Positions 1-10,421 of a stretch of DNA of 64,000 nucleotides are shown piece after piece. A program made the translations under genes and the position numbers. The notes beneath the pieces are model-generated. The model saw nothing but the letters and a program-made list of their open reading frames with translations, was not told the DNA's origin and ran no database searches. How positions within the stretch are numbered: position 1 is the stretch's first letter; each line of letters starts with the position of its first letter. This stretch comes from Oscheius dolichura (Eukaryota; Nematoda; Chromadorea; Rhabditida; Rhabditidae), in contig OW051495.1 in NCBI GenBank assembly GCA_932521035.1, positions 1,674,001 to 1,738,000 of the forward strand, given 5' to 3'.

Positions 1-585
1 GCAACAATCGTCGTTCAATGTGAAGTCTACTACTGTATCCAAACTGGTGTTTACAAACACTACGTCCTGCCACAAATTAAACGGCCGCCTTTCCTGTCGC
101 CTACCGTGCAAATGAGCAACGTCTCGGAGCACTATGTCAGGTACGCTCTTCTTTGCGTAATTTTGTAAATGGGAAAATTTAGATACTTCGAAGATGACAA
201 TCTTGTGATCAGCTACCCCCTACAAGTCGTTCTGGACGACTCTATTCAAAATCAAACAGAACAAAGCCGTTTTATGATGACTGCCTCCACTGATGATATC
301 AACGATATCGTAGCCGAATGGATTCAGCAGAAGCTCGTAGATATAGGAGACAGCTCGGCGGAAGAAAGCTCCAAAGCTCCTTCGACACAGGCTACCACCC
401 TTCCGGCGCCGACTACCACCCTTCCGGCGCGGACTACCACCCTCCCGGCGCCGACTACCACCCTCCCGGCGCCGACTACCACCCTCCCGGAACAGAGTCA
501 CCCAAAGGCAATTTCCCCTCCAAAAGAAGGCTCTGCTCTTCGTTTCTGGGCAAGCTTTCTTATCCTGTATGCCATTGTTTGTTAA
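1..585 (+). CDS. 3' end of secreted protein with Thr/Pro-rich stalk (possibly ZP/cuticlin-like), partial
   Basis: The gene runs in from the left edge. Two exons are visible, 1-140 and 183-585, joined in phase across a 42-nt intron (141-182, GTACG...TTTAG). The first exon carries a Cys pattern (VVQCEVYYC) that resembles the Cys pair in the C half of ZP-domain proteins; this family match is weak. The second exon holds about 80 residues of mixed sequence, then five seven-residue repeats of the type TTTLPAP (a mucin-like, O-glycosylation-prone stalk), then a hydrophobic C-terminus (ALRFWASFLILYAIVC) with nothing after it. That end looks like a GPI-anchor signal or a terminal membrane segment. A polyadenylation signal AATAAA follows at about 616. 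Function is inferred only as a cell-surface or cuticle-associated protein. Confidence 0.5.
389..490 (+). repeat. 21-bp coding minisatellite encoding TTTLPAP repeats
   Basis: Five near-identical 21-bp units (core ACTACCACCCTTCCGGCG) lie in frame inside the second exon of the gene above. They encode the Thr/Pro stalk. Copy number is likely to vary between individuals. Confidence 0.8.
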
Positions 586-1079
586 TTCTGCTCTAGTAGC
601 GTGGCCCTACTTCCAATAAACATGTTTTAAATAAAACAGAACATTAGAGATAAAAGACTGAACATGAAGGCTAATCATCGATACACCGTAAGCGTTTTAT
701 CTGTAACGGGCGTCTGGTGCCAAAAGTTTAAACGCCTATCCCCTATAAGTACACTTTCGAGTCTCCATTGCACTTTGGTCGTCAACGGATAGATAGATTC
801 CGACCCATCAGCGTTGGGCACCCGGATAACTCAGTTTAATTGTTCAAATTGCACAACAAGTAACCGTTCCCAGAGTGTGACTACTCTGCACCAAGGCAGT
901 GTGTGTCTGCGTCTCTCCCCTCCCCGCCGTCTCTCTCTTTCCCCCTGTCCGTTGTGCAATCTTTCGCCAGACACGTCATCCCCTCCCCAGCGGACTATAA
1001 AATCTCACAGCTTTCTCATCGAAAACATCCCCTTCCTTCTATTTTTATTCTAATTTTTATTGTTTTCAATTAGCTACTT
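586..1079. promoter_or_regulatory. Intergenic region with putative promoter of Vms1-like copy A
   Basis: No gene is seen here. From about 900 to 1079 the sequence matches, in reverse complement, the stretch upstream of Vms1-like copy B (about 51461-51640). The shared part includes TTGTGCAATCTTTCGCCA and a TATA-like box, GGACTATAAAATCTCACAG around 982-1000. That the non-coding flank was duplicated with the gene suggests it contains the promoter; the exact start site is not determined. Confidence 0.45.
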
Positions 1080-3466
1080 ATGGCGGGGCGCCTAGTCAAT
1101 TCGGTTTGTGGTGATAGGGTGTTTGATTGAAATTCAAATTTAGAAGAAAATTGCTCCTCTTTTGGGAGAGGAACCCACCTCTTTTTGGTATTCTTGTGCC
1201 CCGACGAATGCTATCGACGAAGAAGTTAAAAGTGATCGTGCCCTGGAACGGTTCTCTGATGGTAATTTCGCTCTTTTCTTGAGGAAAACTCCCAATTTTC
1301 AGATCCTCTAGAAGCCGGAAACAGCCAGGACGAGCCGTATTTATTCTCTAATTATTCTAATCGGTCTTTCTCCCTGACATCTCGACATCCGAAATACGAC
1401 CAGACCGGGGAATATCAAGTATGCAGCATGTACAGGTCAGTCGAGTTCATTGATTCGCAATACCAGTTTTTGGGAAGAAGGGGGTGAATAATGTTTGCGC
1501 GGTACAGGGCGCCCCCGAAATTGGGTGTTTCCCCTACACCCGTAAAGTCTCGGCAGGAAGATCAGCTTTATTCAAAACTGTTACAAAGCGATTACGCCTT
1601 TTATATTGTTGTCTTGCCGAGACTTTACGGGTGCAGCGGATCAGACTCCCGAGTACCAAGCCTACTTATCGGCCCGTATCTCGGTCATACATGGACCATT
1701 TTCCAAAATTCAAAAATCTCCATAGAGAGGAAGTCAAGGGCTATCGCCAAACCAAAAATTAGCTCTGATTCATAAATAGATCTTATAGACCTGCACTGAT
1801 TCTTCCCCATTTATAGATGCCTCGAACTGACTTACGGATTCTATCGTCATTACCGCGAGCCGTGCAACTGTATAATTCTACTGATTTCTGACGGCAAAAT
1901 GTCTATTGGCCATTACAAAGAGTAAGTTTTTTGGCCTATATTCCCAAACGTTCCAAATTTTAGTGGAAAGCTCGACGCCCAGAGGGAAATGTCCAGTCGA
2001 CGGAATAACGACGGCTCGGAGAAGAATCCCCGCGCTTTTCTGAAAGATATCTCCTCGTTTTTGAAGACATGGGAGGAGCGATTCGACGAGGCCGAGCTGG
2101 TCTTTGTCCGCTGCGCCCAGATCCATTATTTCGCCCTTTTCGAAGAATTGGCGGAATGGGAAAAGCGGAAATACAGGTGGGAATATAGGGAAATCGAAAA
2201 GAGAAAAGAAAGTGCCCGTATTACCCCTTGTTTACCTACAGTCTTATCTGCTTCTCCCAAAACATTACAGTTTCCACTTGACTGTCCTTTTCGTAAATTG
2301 TTCCATTTCTAAGCGAGAATAAGTTGCATGTGCCAGTTATACCCGCCAATTGAATTCAACGGTCAGTTCTTGTATAAGAAACGGGCAAGAAACATTTATA
2401 AAGAACCAACTTTCAACAACGCCGATCAGGATTTTGCTCATATTTACATTTTTTCTTCTTTTCATGCTGGTTACTTATTTTGGAAAAGACGCGCTTTGAA
2501 AACTATTATTCGATCCGTACTTCAAACATTATTACGATACTGGGCAGAAAGCATTCTCACTGTCAGGGGACACATACTTCAACCATCTCATAAATAAATA
2601 AAAAATATAAACAGTGTATCACTGATTTCATATCCTTCTTTCAGGCACATTCCCTTCGTTACTTGTCCTCCCTCGATTGACGAAATCCAGAGAGTCTATT
2701 CCCGTCTGTTCACCTACGTATCCCACGGCAATGTGGACGAGGCGCTGGCCGATCTTCAACAGGAAAGGAAATCATGGACTCAAGTTACATCGGTGAGTTA
2801 CCAACCGTCAATCCATCAATCAAGAAATATCATTTTCCACTTATTGGTCTACCTAAACATGAAAAATTGCGATATTTCCAGGTCCAGCCCGAATTGTCCA
2901 AGAAATCGACGAAGAATCAACGAAAAGGCGAGAAGCAGCAGTTTCCCTGGCTAGATGCCCGAACCGCCGCCCAGATCCACGAATCCGTCGCCAGAAATGA
3001 CGGCGACCGTCTCGAGGAGCTCCTCTGTTCCACTTCGAAGACCTCAGAAATGCAGGATTATTTGAACCAGCCCCAGGAGAAGCTCAACAACGGCACCTTC
3101 CTGCATTACGCCGTCCGGAATGAAAAGTTCTCGTCGGTGGAGGTTCTCCTGGAATTCGGGGCCGATCCAACCGTGGAAGACGGCCAGAAAAAGGTCCCGT
3201 TTGACTACTGTAAAAGCGAGAAAATGGAGGAGATTTTCCATAATTTCCGGGAAGAAAACGAGGAGAATTACGACTGGAATAAGTGAGTTTTGGGGGTGTT
3301 TCGAGGGAAATACAAATACTTTTCCAGGGCGAAGATTGTTGAGAGAATTGTGCCGGTCAAAGCGAAGCAGAGAGAAGAATTCGACAAGAGAGCGGCCAGG
3401 GACAAGCTGAGGGGTCAGAGAAGGGAGAAATTGGACAAGAGGAGAGTCAAAGTGGAGGCCTATTGA
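1080..3466 (+). CDS. Vms1/ANKZF1-like ribosome-quality-control release factor, copy A
   Basis: Eight exons keep frame and give 426 residues: 1080-1103, 1144-1261, 1303-1435, 1817-1921, 1964-2176, 2645-2792, 2882-3282, 3328-3466. Family knowledge: Vms1/ANKZF1 enters stalled 60S subunits and releases the nascent chain from tRNA, and binds Cdc48/p97. Seen here: a VLRF1-like core (IILLISDGKMSIGHYK, then a helical stretch ending ELVFVRC and ...KYRHIPF), one ankyrin-type repeat (FLHYAVRNEKFSSVEVLLEF and following GADPT), the diagnostic YDWNKAK, and a basic C-terminal helix (EFDKRAARDKLRGQRREK) like the p97-binding VIM. The N-terminal C2H2 zinc finger of the family is not present. The start ATG is preserved in copy B. 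Intron 3 (1436-1816) carries an inverted-repeat insertion. A polyadenylation signal lies near 3506. Confidence 0.82.
1529..1733. repeat. Terminal-inverted-repeat element fragment in intron 3 of Vms1-like copy A
   Basis: CACCCGTAAAGTCTCGGCAG at about 1538-1557 recurs inverted at about 1618-1637 (TTGCCGAGACTTTACGGGTG), making a hairpin about 100 bp across. Beyond it, 1668-1733 matches another dispersed repeat found at 26195 and 32355 (TATCTCGGTCAT ... AAAATTCAAAAA). Vms1-like copy B has none of this in the matching intron. Confidence 0.65.
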
Positions 3467-4591
3467 GGCCTAGGAAAATTGAGGATCCTTGTAATAATTT
3501 CCGAAAATAATAAACTTTTGGACTAATCGACATTGATAAACTCGAGTTATGTAAGAGTCACGTAACTATTTCGGCTTCATGAATCATAGAAATATTTCGG
3601 CTAGATAGATTCGATAGTATTCCTTACATGTATGGGGTTTTCCATAAAATAGTAGACTACTGTAACCGAAGCCGTCAGTGCCCGGGAGGGTTCGCTACGG
3701 GTCTGTTCCAAGATGTCTCTGGGTAGTTTTCCGAACTTCCCGATAGATTTCTCGTTCATTCTAATTTGACTGCGCTGTTTCTACCCGATAGCCAGAGACA
3801 CCTCCTAGTCGTCAATCAGGGTTGAGCGAAAAGGAATGTCGATATATAGGCAATGGTATAGGCAAGGGTATATCGAAATTTCGGTATTCAAAATCTTCAA
3901 CATCCCTTTTACAAGGTTGGCTTCGCGACATACAATCGGTGTGTAAAAAGAAACTTGAAGCAACCTCTAAAAAAGTGGTTTGATTCTTCCATTATCGCCC
4001 TCTTTTTGTACACTCCTTATCAAACCACAGGGTTTCTTTGAGTTTCTCTTTTTAAAATAGTTATTTTCCTCTCTTTGTCAATTCGTTTACGAATTTTTAT
4101 GGGAATTTCACGACAAAAAGAGACTTTTTGAAGCTAAAGAGTGTTATCCCTCCAATGCAGGGTCTCACCACGGTTCCTGCGGCGAAAACATTTTACAGCA
4201 ATATAAACATGCTAAACAGATAATGCAAAAGATATGACAGAACCACCTACGACTTGTAAAGCCTACAAAATAACCATAACACAATAACCAAGTAGACTCT
4301 GTGAAATAGGAAAACTTCCAACGGAAAGAATTGAAAACGAGCGGTCATCGCATTCAAAGATTTCATTATTCAATGGACTGCACTAACAATAATTAGCATT
4401 TCTTCCAATTTTCCATGAATCGCCTACCCTTTATTACTTATTCTTATTATTTAGTTATTATTCGTATCTTACTGCAAGCTTTATAAATGTCTACAAAATC
4501 AAAATAATGGCAAATTTTCATTGTAACACGGCTCTTCTATAAGGAATCACTGGAGTTCTTCGATCAATTCATTCATATTCAACATTTGGAA
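3467..4591. other. Intergenic stretch without recognised gene; contains a dispersed repeat
   Basis: AT-rich sequence with stop codons in all frames. About 3940-4195 is a repeat whose reverse complement occurs at about 30262-30535, sharing GTGGTTTGATTCTTCCATTA, CGTTTACGAATTTTTATGGG and CTGCGGCGAAAA. Both ends carry GGTTTGATTCTTCC and GGTTCCTGCGGCG-type sequences in the two copies, so it is probably a non-autonomous mobile element. Nothing else was recognised. Confidence 0.55.
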
Positions 4592-4732
4592 TTATGTCAA
4601 TGTTCCATTGAGAGCATAATTGTAGACGGACAGCTGAAAAACTCAATTCTTCGAACGTAATCGACACCTTATTGTTTATCTCCTGTTTTATGAGTCAGTC
4701 TCTGTAAGATTCCAGCAATCCCGCGGGGGGCA

Positions 4733-5307
4733 GTGCGGTGGTGGATCTCGGAATGACTTCTAACCTAGTCTATCTGACTCAGTTTTTCACGTTGATCACG
4801 AATAGTGCAAATTCTTGAAAATGCGGTTATAGCGGCTAAAATCCTTTTTAAAAATTTAGTCGCTGAAAAAATTACTATAAAAGTGGTATACCGCCATAAA
4901 TTTTTCTCTATTTCTTGTTCATCCCTAGGTGAAAAAATGCCAAGGAATTCAATGGTGCTATTTTCAGTTGGTGTTATTATGAGTTTTGGACCGAAAACCC
5001 CGATTTTTCGCTAAAATTAGCTGATTTTTGCATAAAACCGTGTTCTTCTCCACTTAAATTTGGTCAAATCAAAATATTTCTTTTACCACTAAACTCAGCT
5101 CACCGAGGCGGTTCGAACAAGCTGTAGAAATATGGTAGTCAAATAGAAAATAAAAAAGTTAATTTTTTCGTCGACCAAATTTAAAAAAAAGGATTTTAGC
5201 CGCTATAGCCGCATTTTCAAGAATTTGCACTATTCGTGATCAGCGTGAAAAACTGAGTCAGATAGACTAGGTTAGAAGTCATTCTCAGATCCACCACCGC
5301 ACTCCGT
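4733..5307. repeat. Foldback (long inverted repeat) element
   Basis: The left arm (about 4733-4862) begins GTGCGGTGGTGGATCT and runs to GCGGCTAAAATCCTTTTT. The right arm (about 5178-5307) is its reverse complement with few mismatches, about 130 bp each, around a roughly 310-bp AT-rich loop. No transposase frame is present. It lies directly downstream of the last clear DEG/ENaC exon, in what would be the next intron of that gene. Confidence 0.75.
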
Positions 5308-5402
5308 TTCTCGAGTCATACGGAGACTCACTCTTATGACCGGAACAAATATCTTCCAAGCCGATGTATTCACTCATTCCGGGCCTCACGTTTTCAACTT
5401 AC

Positions 5403-7016
5403 CAAAGCATTGAGAGAAGGAACCGTCTGGATCTGGCTCAATTTGTACGGGTTGATGTTGCAGAATGTGACCGATGGAAAGTTGCCAGTCTCCGAGTACA
5501 GCTGAACATACAGAACTTTGATAGGGAGAAACAGAAGAGCGGGGTTTTTAAAATGCTTAACGGTAGCATAAAACCAAACTGGGTCACATTGATAGTTATA
5601 CGAAACAGCAGGTTTTCAATGAGACACGTAACAGCAAAAAATGCATTTATCCCTTGGGTTTTGCTAATGTTCCGTTGAATTCTACGACAATGAAGTAATG
5701 AAGCCAAATTTCCTCGTTTTACTTATAAATTGCTCGAAACATATTCTCTCAACATTTTAAATTATTGTTTTCTATTCTAAACGTTTCAACTTGACAATAA
5801 AAATGAATTCCCAGTCACTTTCTGAATTTTACTTTTGTACCGAATATCTCCTCAAAAAGGTGAACGGGAATCAGAAAGAAGATACGTTTTTGGTATACTC
5901 ACCAGATTTAGACGAACTATGGAACCGGTTTTTTTTCTATTTACCAACTTCTCAAAACATCTTTCCCTCTAACTGTTGGATAGCTTTTCTTTCTCAATTA
6001 TTCGGCTTCAACAATCCTTTTTTTTACGCGATGATTGGCCAGTACATGGTATAGATATGTTCAAAAATATGAACATCTCACTTTTAGCCATTCAATTATC
6101 CCATGGTCTCTTCAAAAACTCGAAAGTGGAACTGATAGAAGTGTTACTAATGGAATTTGGTTCTATTTCATACAATTTGGGTGGGAAAAAAACAAAAAAA
6201 GAAAAATAGCCCTGATTTCTCTATTACTCGTATTAATGTTCAGCTTGAAACGGATCGTATATTCTCGGAACTCGGCTTTGTCAAAATTCTACAATAATCC
6301 CGTTCTATTAGAACCAATACGGGCAGATATGCTCCCCGTTCTCTGTCGTACTTATGACTTCCTCAGATCCTACAAATTCTGAAATTACTCATTTTTGCCC
6401 AAAATTTTAGATTTCACTTTGCCCATTTATTGATCCAGCTTTTACCATGCTCAATCTACACACTTCCCACTTATGAAAGAAAAAAGACTTACATTCAATT
6501 GTACGGACTTGTCATAAGCCAAAAATTGGCCCAGAGTATCCGCGAACAAGTAGACGAATCCAACTGCGCAGAAGATAAGGATAACGCCCCAAATCATCAC
6601 AGCCAGGCACTAATATCTCTTATTTTTGAGGGGAGAACCATAAAAAACAGACTGTTGTAGCCCTGGCCATATGAGGAATTCCGTGGACGGAGGCGTCCGC
6701 TGCCCACTCGTGTACCGCTCCTTTTGTCTCACTTAAAATTAACTGGATTACTGTAGAACGCGATTAAAATCTCTATATTTTCTTTTCCCCCAAGAGTATT
6801 GTTTTTTCCCGCCAATTTGAATGATAACTCACGTCCATCGAGTCTTTGGGGCCTCCTCTTCCTCCTTATCCTTTTCCAGATCCTCCACAATCCCATTCAG
6901 CTCTTTCTTCTTCCGTTTTATGTCTTCGTCCTCGTCATCGTCGTCCATAATCTAAGCTTTGAGCTTTACAAAACGAAATGGAATAAAAAACATACGGAAT
7001 GCCTTCTCTGAGCCAT
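5403..7016 (-). pseudogene. DEG/ENaC-family sodium channel, 5' part only
   Basis: Five exons on the minus strand join in phase to 145 residues: 7016-6996, 6951-6833, 6731-6653, 6609-6493, 5501-5403. The N-terminus is acidic then basic (MDDDDEDED..., RKKK). It is followed by the family's gating motif region VHEWAADASVHGIPHMAR (the conserved His-Gly), a first membrane segment (MIWGVILIFCAVGFVYLFAD) and the post-TM1 signature NFPSVTFCNINPYKLS. These three marks in order identify a degenerin/ENaC/ASIC subunit. A full subunit has about 500-700 residues with a large Cys-rich ectodomain and TM2, and none of that is found downstream. A possible sixth exon at 4633-4592 (LSVYNYALNGT) runs into TAA. A foldback element sits in the gap. 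I read it as a 5' fragment or a truncated gene; long downstream introns outside the window are not possible, since copy A of the Vms1-like gene lies there. Confidence 0.7.
5791..6382 (+). CDS. Hypothetical 181-residue protein nested in a DEG/ENaC intron
   Basis: Two open stretches, 5791-6041 and 6088-6382, join in phase across a 46-nt intron (GTACAT...TTTTAG). The product has a hydrophobic segment (IALISLLLVLMFSL) near residue 130 and no recognised domain. It lies opposite the roughly 990-nt fourth intron of the channel gene on the other strand. The main support is that splicing removes a stop and keeps a long frame; chance is a real alternative. Confidence 0.3.
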
Positions 7017-7499
7017 GAGATGGGCGCCGGGAGATGAAATAAGTCGGCCGTTGCATGGAAACGACTTTTGAAAGAGCTTGGAGAACTGTTGAATTATGGA
7101 TAAGAGAAGGGGAAAAGGGGAAGAATTGACAATTGTCTGGATGATTAGGTCAATTAGATTCGGCCAGGATATGTCAATTAATAAGAAGAAAGGCCTGTTT
7201 ATATTTATAAAGGAATCTTGAAACATTCGATAATTTTCAGAAGACTGGAAAGATTAGGAAATTTGCATATCAAATGGAAAATTCTAGAATCCGGTTACCA
7301 TCAAACGCACCCAAAAACTTCAATTCTACCCAATTCTTTAAAAAAATAGTTAAATTTTACCCATCATTCACGCTACTGCTGGCACGACACAGAATTGGCT
7401 AAATATAATTCTTGAAACATTTAGATAATTTGAAGTGCGTGTTGTAGACTGAACAACTCAATTATCCCGCTCTTTACAAAAAGTAGTCGGGGTCATCCT

Positions 7500-7990
7500 T
7501 CCTTGTGTTCCGTTCCCCCTTTATCAGCCACTAACCATTCCTAGTTGGATACATCATCTACTGCTGTTGATCGTTGTTTTTCTCTTTCCGCCGGCCGTAT
7601 CACTCCGCCAGTTGTGCCCTCTCTCTCTCCCACAGCTGGACCATATGACCCGGGCGTCGACCGCTGCCCTCCTCTTCTATCCCTATCGATTTCCAGATGG
7701 GCTTCACACATTTGTGCCGTTCCAAGCAGCTATTACTATTTGCCAAAAGTTGGACCAGATCTGCATTGCTCCCATGCTTCTCCCCAATGGATAAACAAAC
7801 GCCGCAGCATAGAAAAATCTCCCTATTTATCTAATTTTCCCTCTTTTTTCTAAAAAATGTTAATTTCTTCAATTTCAACATGCATATATTATGCTCACTT
7901 TCCTATATTATTGATGAAGGTTGAAAATAACAGGAACATGGATGAAATTCTCTATAAAACGAATTTTTCTAGGTAAGTACAGCTTTTTCT
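7500..7990 (+). repeat. Duplicated segment, first copy (second copy about 10050-10490)
   Basis: Shared blocks in the same order and orientation include GTGCCCTCTCTC...CACAGCTGG, CATGCATATATTATGCTCAC and a short ATG exon followed by GTAAGT and CTTTTTCTCCTTTTCTTCG. The second copy begins near 10050. This is a direct duplication about 2.5 kb apart covering the start of a small gene. Confidence 0.7.
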
Positions 7991-8252
7991 CCTTTTCTTC
8001 GAGAAAAACATTCATTTTACCCGTTTTTATTGTAAAATCAGCCCTATATTGTCATTCGGCCGGTTAGATCCCATTTTAGAGATCAGGGTGGAAAACACAA
8101 CAATGGATCCCTTATTTAAAGACTTCCTGGTGGCACTGGGCGCACAGGAAGAGCCTTTTGCTAACAGGACTAAAAACGTGATTTTTGATGGTTCTACACA
8201 TTTTTATTATGGTTTTTTTACAGCAGACGTGTCTAATCCGTCTTACAAATAA
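7938..8252 (+). CDS. Small hypothetical gene in the 7.5/10 kb duplication
   Basis: Exons 7938-7972 and 8042-8252 join in phase (intron 69 nt, GTAAGT...AATCAG) to give 81 residues, with ATG in both duplicated copies. No signal peptide and no known domain. The frame ends at TAA (8250-8252). Downstream, 8404-8562 has another open stretch after a TTTTCAG acceptor (containing LKTINGEEITVDSF) that could be a remnant exon of the same or another gene. Function unknown. Confidence 0.35.
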
Positions 8253-8689
8253 TCATTCTGGATCAAAGCAAATGATTGAGATTACCGCTAGACGAAATAT
8301 TTATGTAAGTCTACCCTGTCCTTGTTCAAGCAATATTGATACTGCTTGATGTGATCCTTTTCTCGCCAAATTATCAGCTTTTCACTTGTGCAATCCTCTT
8401 TTTCAGATTACATCAGGCTTGCCCATTCGTAGCGAGGTCAATTTGTAGCGAAGTCGCTCGATCCGAAGACGTCTAAGCTGAAGACCATCAATGGCGAAGA
8501 AATCACGGTGGATTCTTTCAGAGATTCTGCTCTTTCGTCTGTGTATCTAGCTGCCTGCTAATCTCATTAATATGGAAATGTGCCCCAGTAGTTCGTCGGT
8601 TTTGTCCGTTTTGTAATCCCAATCATTCTCAATTCTGGCTGTCCTCTTCCAAAGAAATAAACTGTCTTCTAACAGAGCGAAAACTTTAT

Positions 8690-9115
8690 TTAAGAACAAG
8701 AGCCGGTGACATTGCAACAGATAGTAACCTGCTCCACATTCAGGCTGGTAATCTCAAGGTGATCCAACATATCCGGGCCGCGGACGGCTGGGAAAACGTC
8801 CAAGGTACAGTACCCAAAATTCGGTCCACAGACCTGACCCGATTAATTGTTTTTCCCTGAAAATAACCCACCGTCCATTTGTTTTCAGCGAAGAGGACCG
8901 TAAAGTTGAAATCGGGCCCGGTTACGGCGACAGCAGGGCAGGTACTGCCAGAGTACCACTTAAGTCCACCATTGGCCGTGGTGTTGTCTGCTGTCGAGCT
9001 CAACGTTATGTAACGTAGAAGGCCAGCCCAACCGCCCCACTCGGTCCATTTGGGACGGGTCACTTTGACGTAGAAGATAGTGGTCCGATCCGAAGAGAAA
9101 AGAAAAACACCAGTG
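8690..9115 (-). CDS. Galectin-like lectin domain, 3' exons
   Basis: Two minus-strand exons, 9115-8872 and 8833-8690, join across a 38-nt intron and end at TAA, giving 129 residues. The second half fits the galectin carbohydrate-recognition fold: FTVLFAENKWTV then FGYCTLDVFPAVRG and DHLEITSLNVEQVTI, which match the family pattern (F.V...NG..FC.F.HR...., DH.EI.GDV.L..V). The usual sugar-contacting His/Asn/Arg set cannot be confirmed. The first exon starts in phase 2 after TTTTCAG, so one or more 5' exons, perhaps with a signal peptide, are missing from this model; I could not find them between 9116 and 9600. Acidic Cys pairs (VTICCNVTGSCS) at the C-terminus suggest a secreted form. Confidence 0.5.
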
Positions 9116-9148
9116 CTGAAAATGGATCAAAATCTGGAACACAAAATT

Positions 9149-9290
9149 GCTATAGTCCATTTCCAATATAGGATATTCCACGGATTCAAATTTGGCGGCG
9201 CGTCTCCGCTGCGGAACCGGGTTTGAAAGATTCCTGGTCCCGCAGCGGAGAGGTTTTCCTGAGGAATATCCATTGGAAATAGACTATATA
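9149..9290. repeat. Imperfect hairpin with GC-rich core
   Basis: CTATAGTCCATTTCCAATA (about 9152) recurs inverted as CATTGGAAATAGACTATA (about 9269), and inside it CTCCGCTGCGGAACCGGG is inverted as CCCGCAGCGGAGAG. Probably a small foldback element. Confidence 0.5.
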
Positions 9291-10049
9291 AAGATCCTGA
9301 AAAGCTACAGTATACCCCGAAAATGTAAAAGTAAGGAGACCTACGAGTTTACTGTTTCGTTGATGGTGAATCTCAACGCATTATTTTCCGTTATCTTTAC
9401 CGATGGGATCTGAACTGGAAGAGACGTAATGTAAGAAAAAAGGAAGTAAAGAATACTTGTTGATTGTTGGTAGACGAGACGGAAACAGAGAAAGGATAGG
9501 AGAAGGGGCCGCATCACTAGTCACAACGGAGCCAAGGAGGCCAACTGGCCTCTCCTCGGCTAATTCGGCTGCTAGGTTACTGTCAAATTCCACGGATTTC
9601 AAACGATGACGCTACTTCTTTCTGACATTTTCTAGGAGCAAACCCACGTGTGGATCAAAATCTAGCTAACGATCTGTTCAACAAAGAAGCATAGGCTGCG
9701 GTAGAACCGCTATGACTACTTGAAATTCGTTATAACAGACCGATGAAACATGACGATTTGAACAATCTGAAGAAGACAAAAAGTGCACCGTTTGTTTCAC
9801 GGATTTCAAACGATGACGCTAATTCGTTCTAAATGATCTTTCTTTGTGGTACGTTCTTGTTCACTTATAAAATGTTATTTTTCTTTAAATAAAAAGTTTG
9901 TATCCTTAATTTATGTTCAATTCCTAATTCTGGGTGGTAGATCTTCCCTCGGGGTTTCTCGGTGGGCAGTCTAATGGCGTCGCCATAAAAATGGCACAAT
10001 TGCCCATGTATGGTCGACTCCAATTTGTGATCAGTTTCGCTATCTGCCT
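9290..10049. other. Stretch without recognised gene; short direct repeat
   Basis: CACGGATTTCAAACGATGAC occurs at about 9592 and again at about 9799, both followed by GCT. No supported exon was found on either strand. Confidence 0.4.
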
Positions 10050-10421
10050 CCTCCACCAGAGAGGTCTCCCCACAACAGTCGTGCCCTCTCTCCCTCTCTC
10101 CCCCTTCCTCCACAGCTGGTCCATTTGACCCAGCCGTCGATCGCAGCCCTCCCCTTCCCTCCACATCGATTTTCAGATAGTCCCGGTGTTTTTATTTCCG
10201 CTTGACGCTATTTATCGGTCGTTTCTTTTTCTAAAATGATAAAACACGACATCATCAATGACATACTGCTCCTTTATTGATAAACACGGCCTATAGCATA
10301 GAAAATCCCCTCTTATTTCTCTAATTTCCTCGTTTTTTTCTCAAAATTCCGTATTTCTATACTTTCAGCATGCATATATTATGCTCACTTTCTTTTATAA
10401 CTGATGGTTGATCAGAGGACC

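Noticed and set aside
220-501. Minus-strand frame of 93 codons rich in Arg, Gly and Ser
   Set aside because: It is the antisense of the Thr/Pro minisatellite; repeats keep several frames open.
5438-5707. Minus-strand frame of 89 codons
   Set aside because: It overlaps the real DEG/ENaC exon 5501-5403 in another frame and extends into intron; no similarity.
9865-10200. Minus-strand frame of 99 codons with many charged residues
   Set aside because: It lies opposite pyrimidine-rich duplicated sequence and has no partner exon or similarity.
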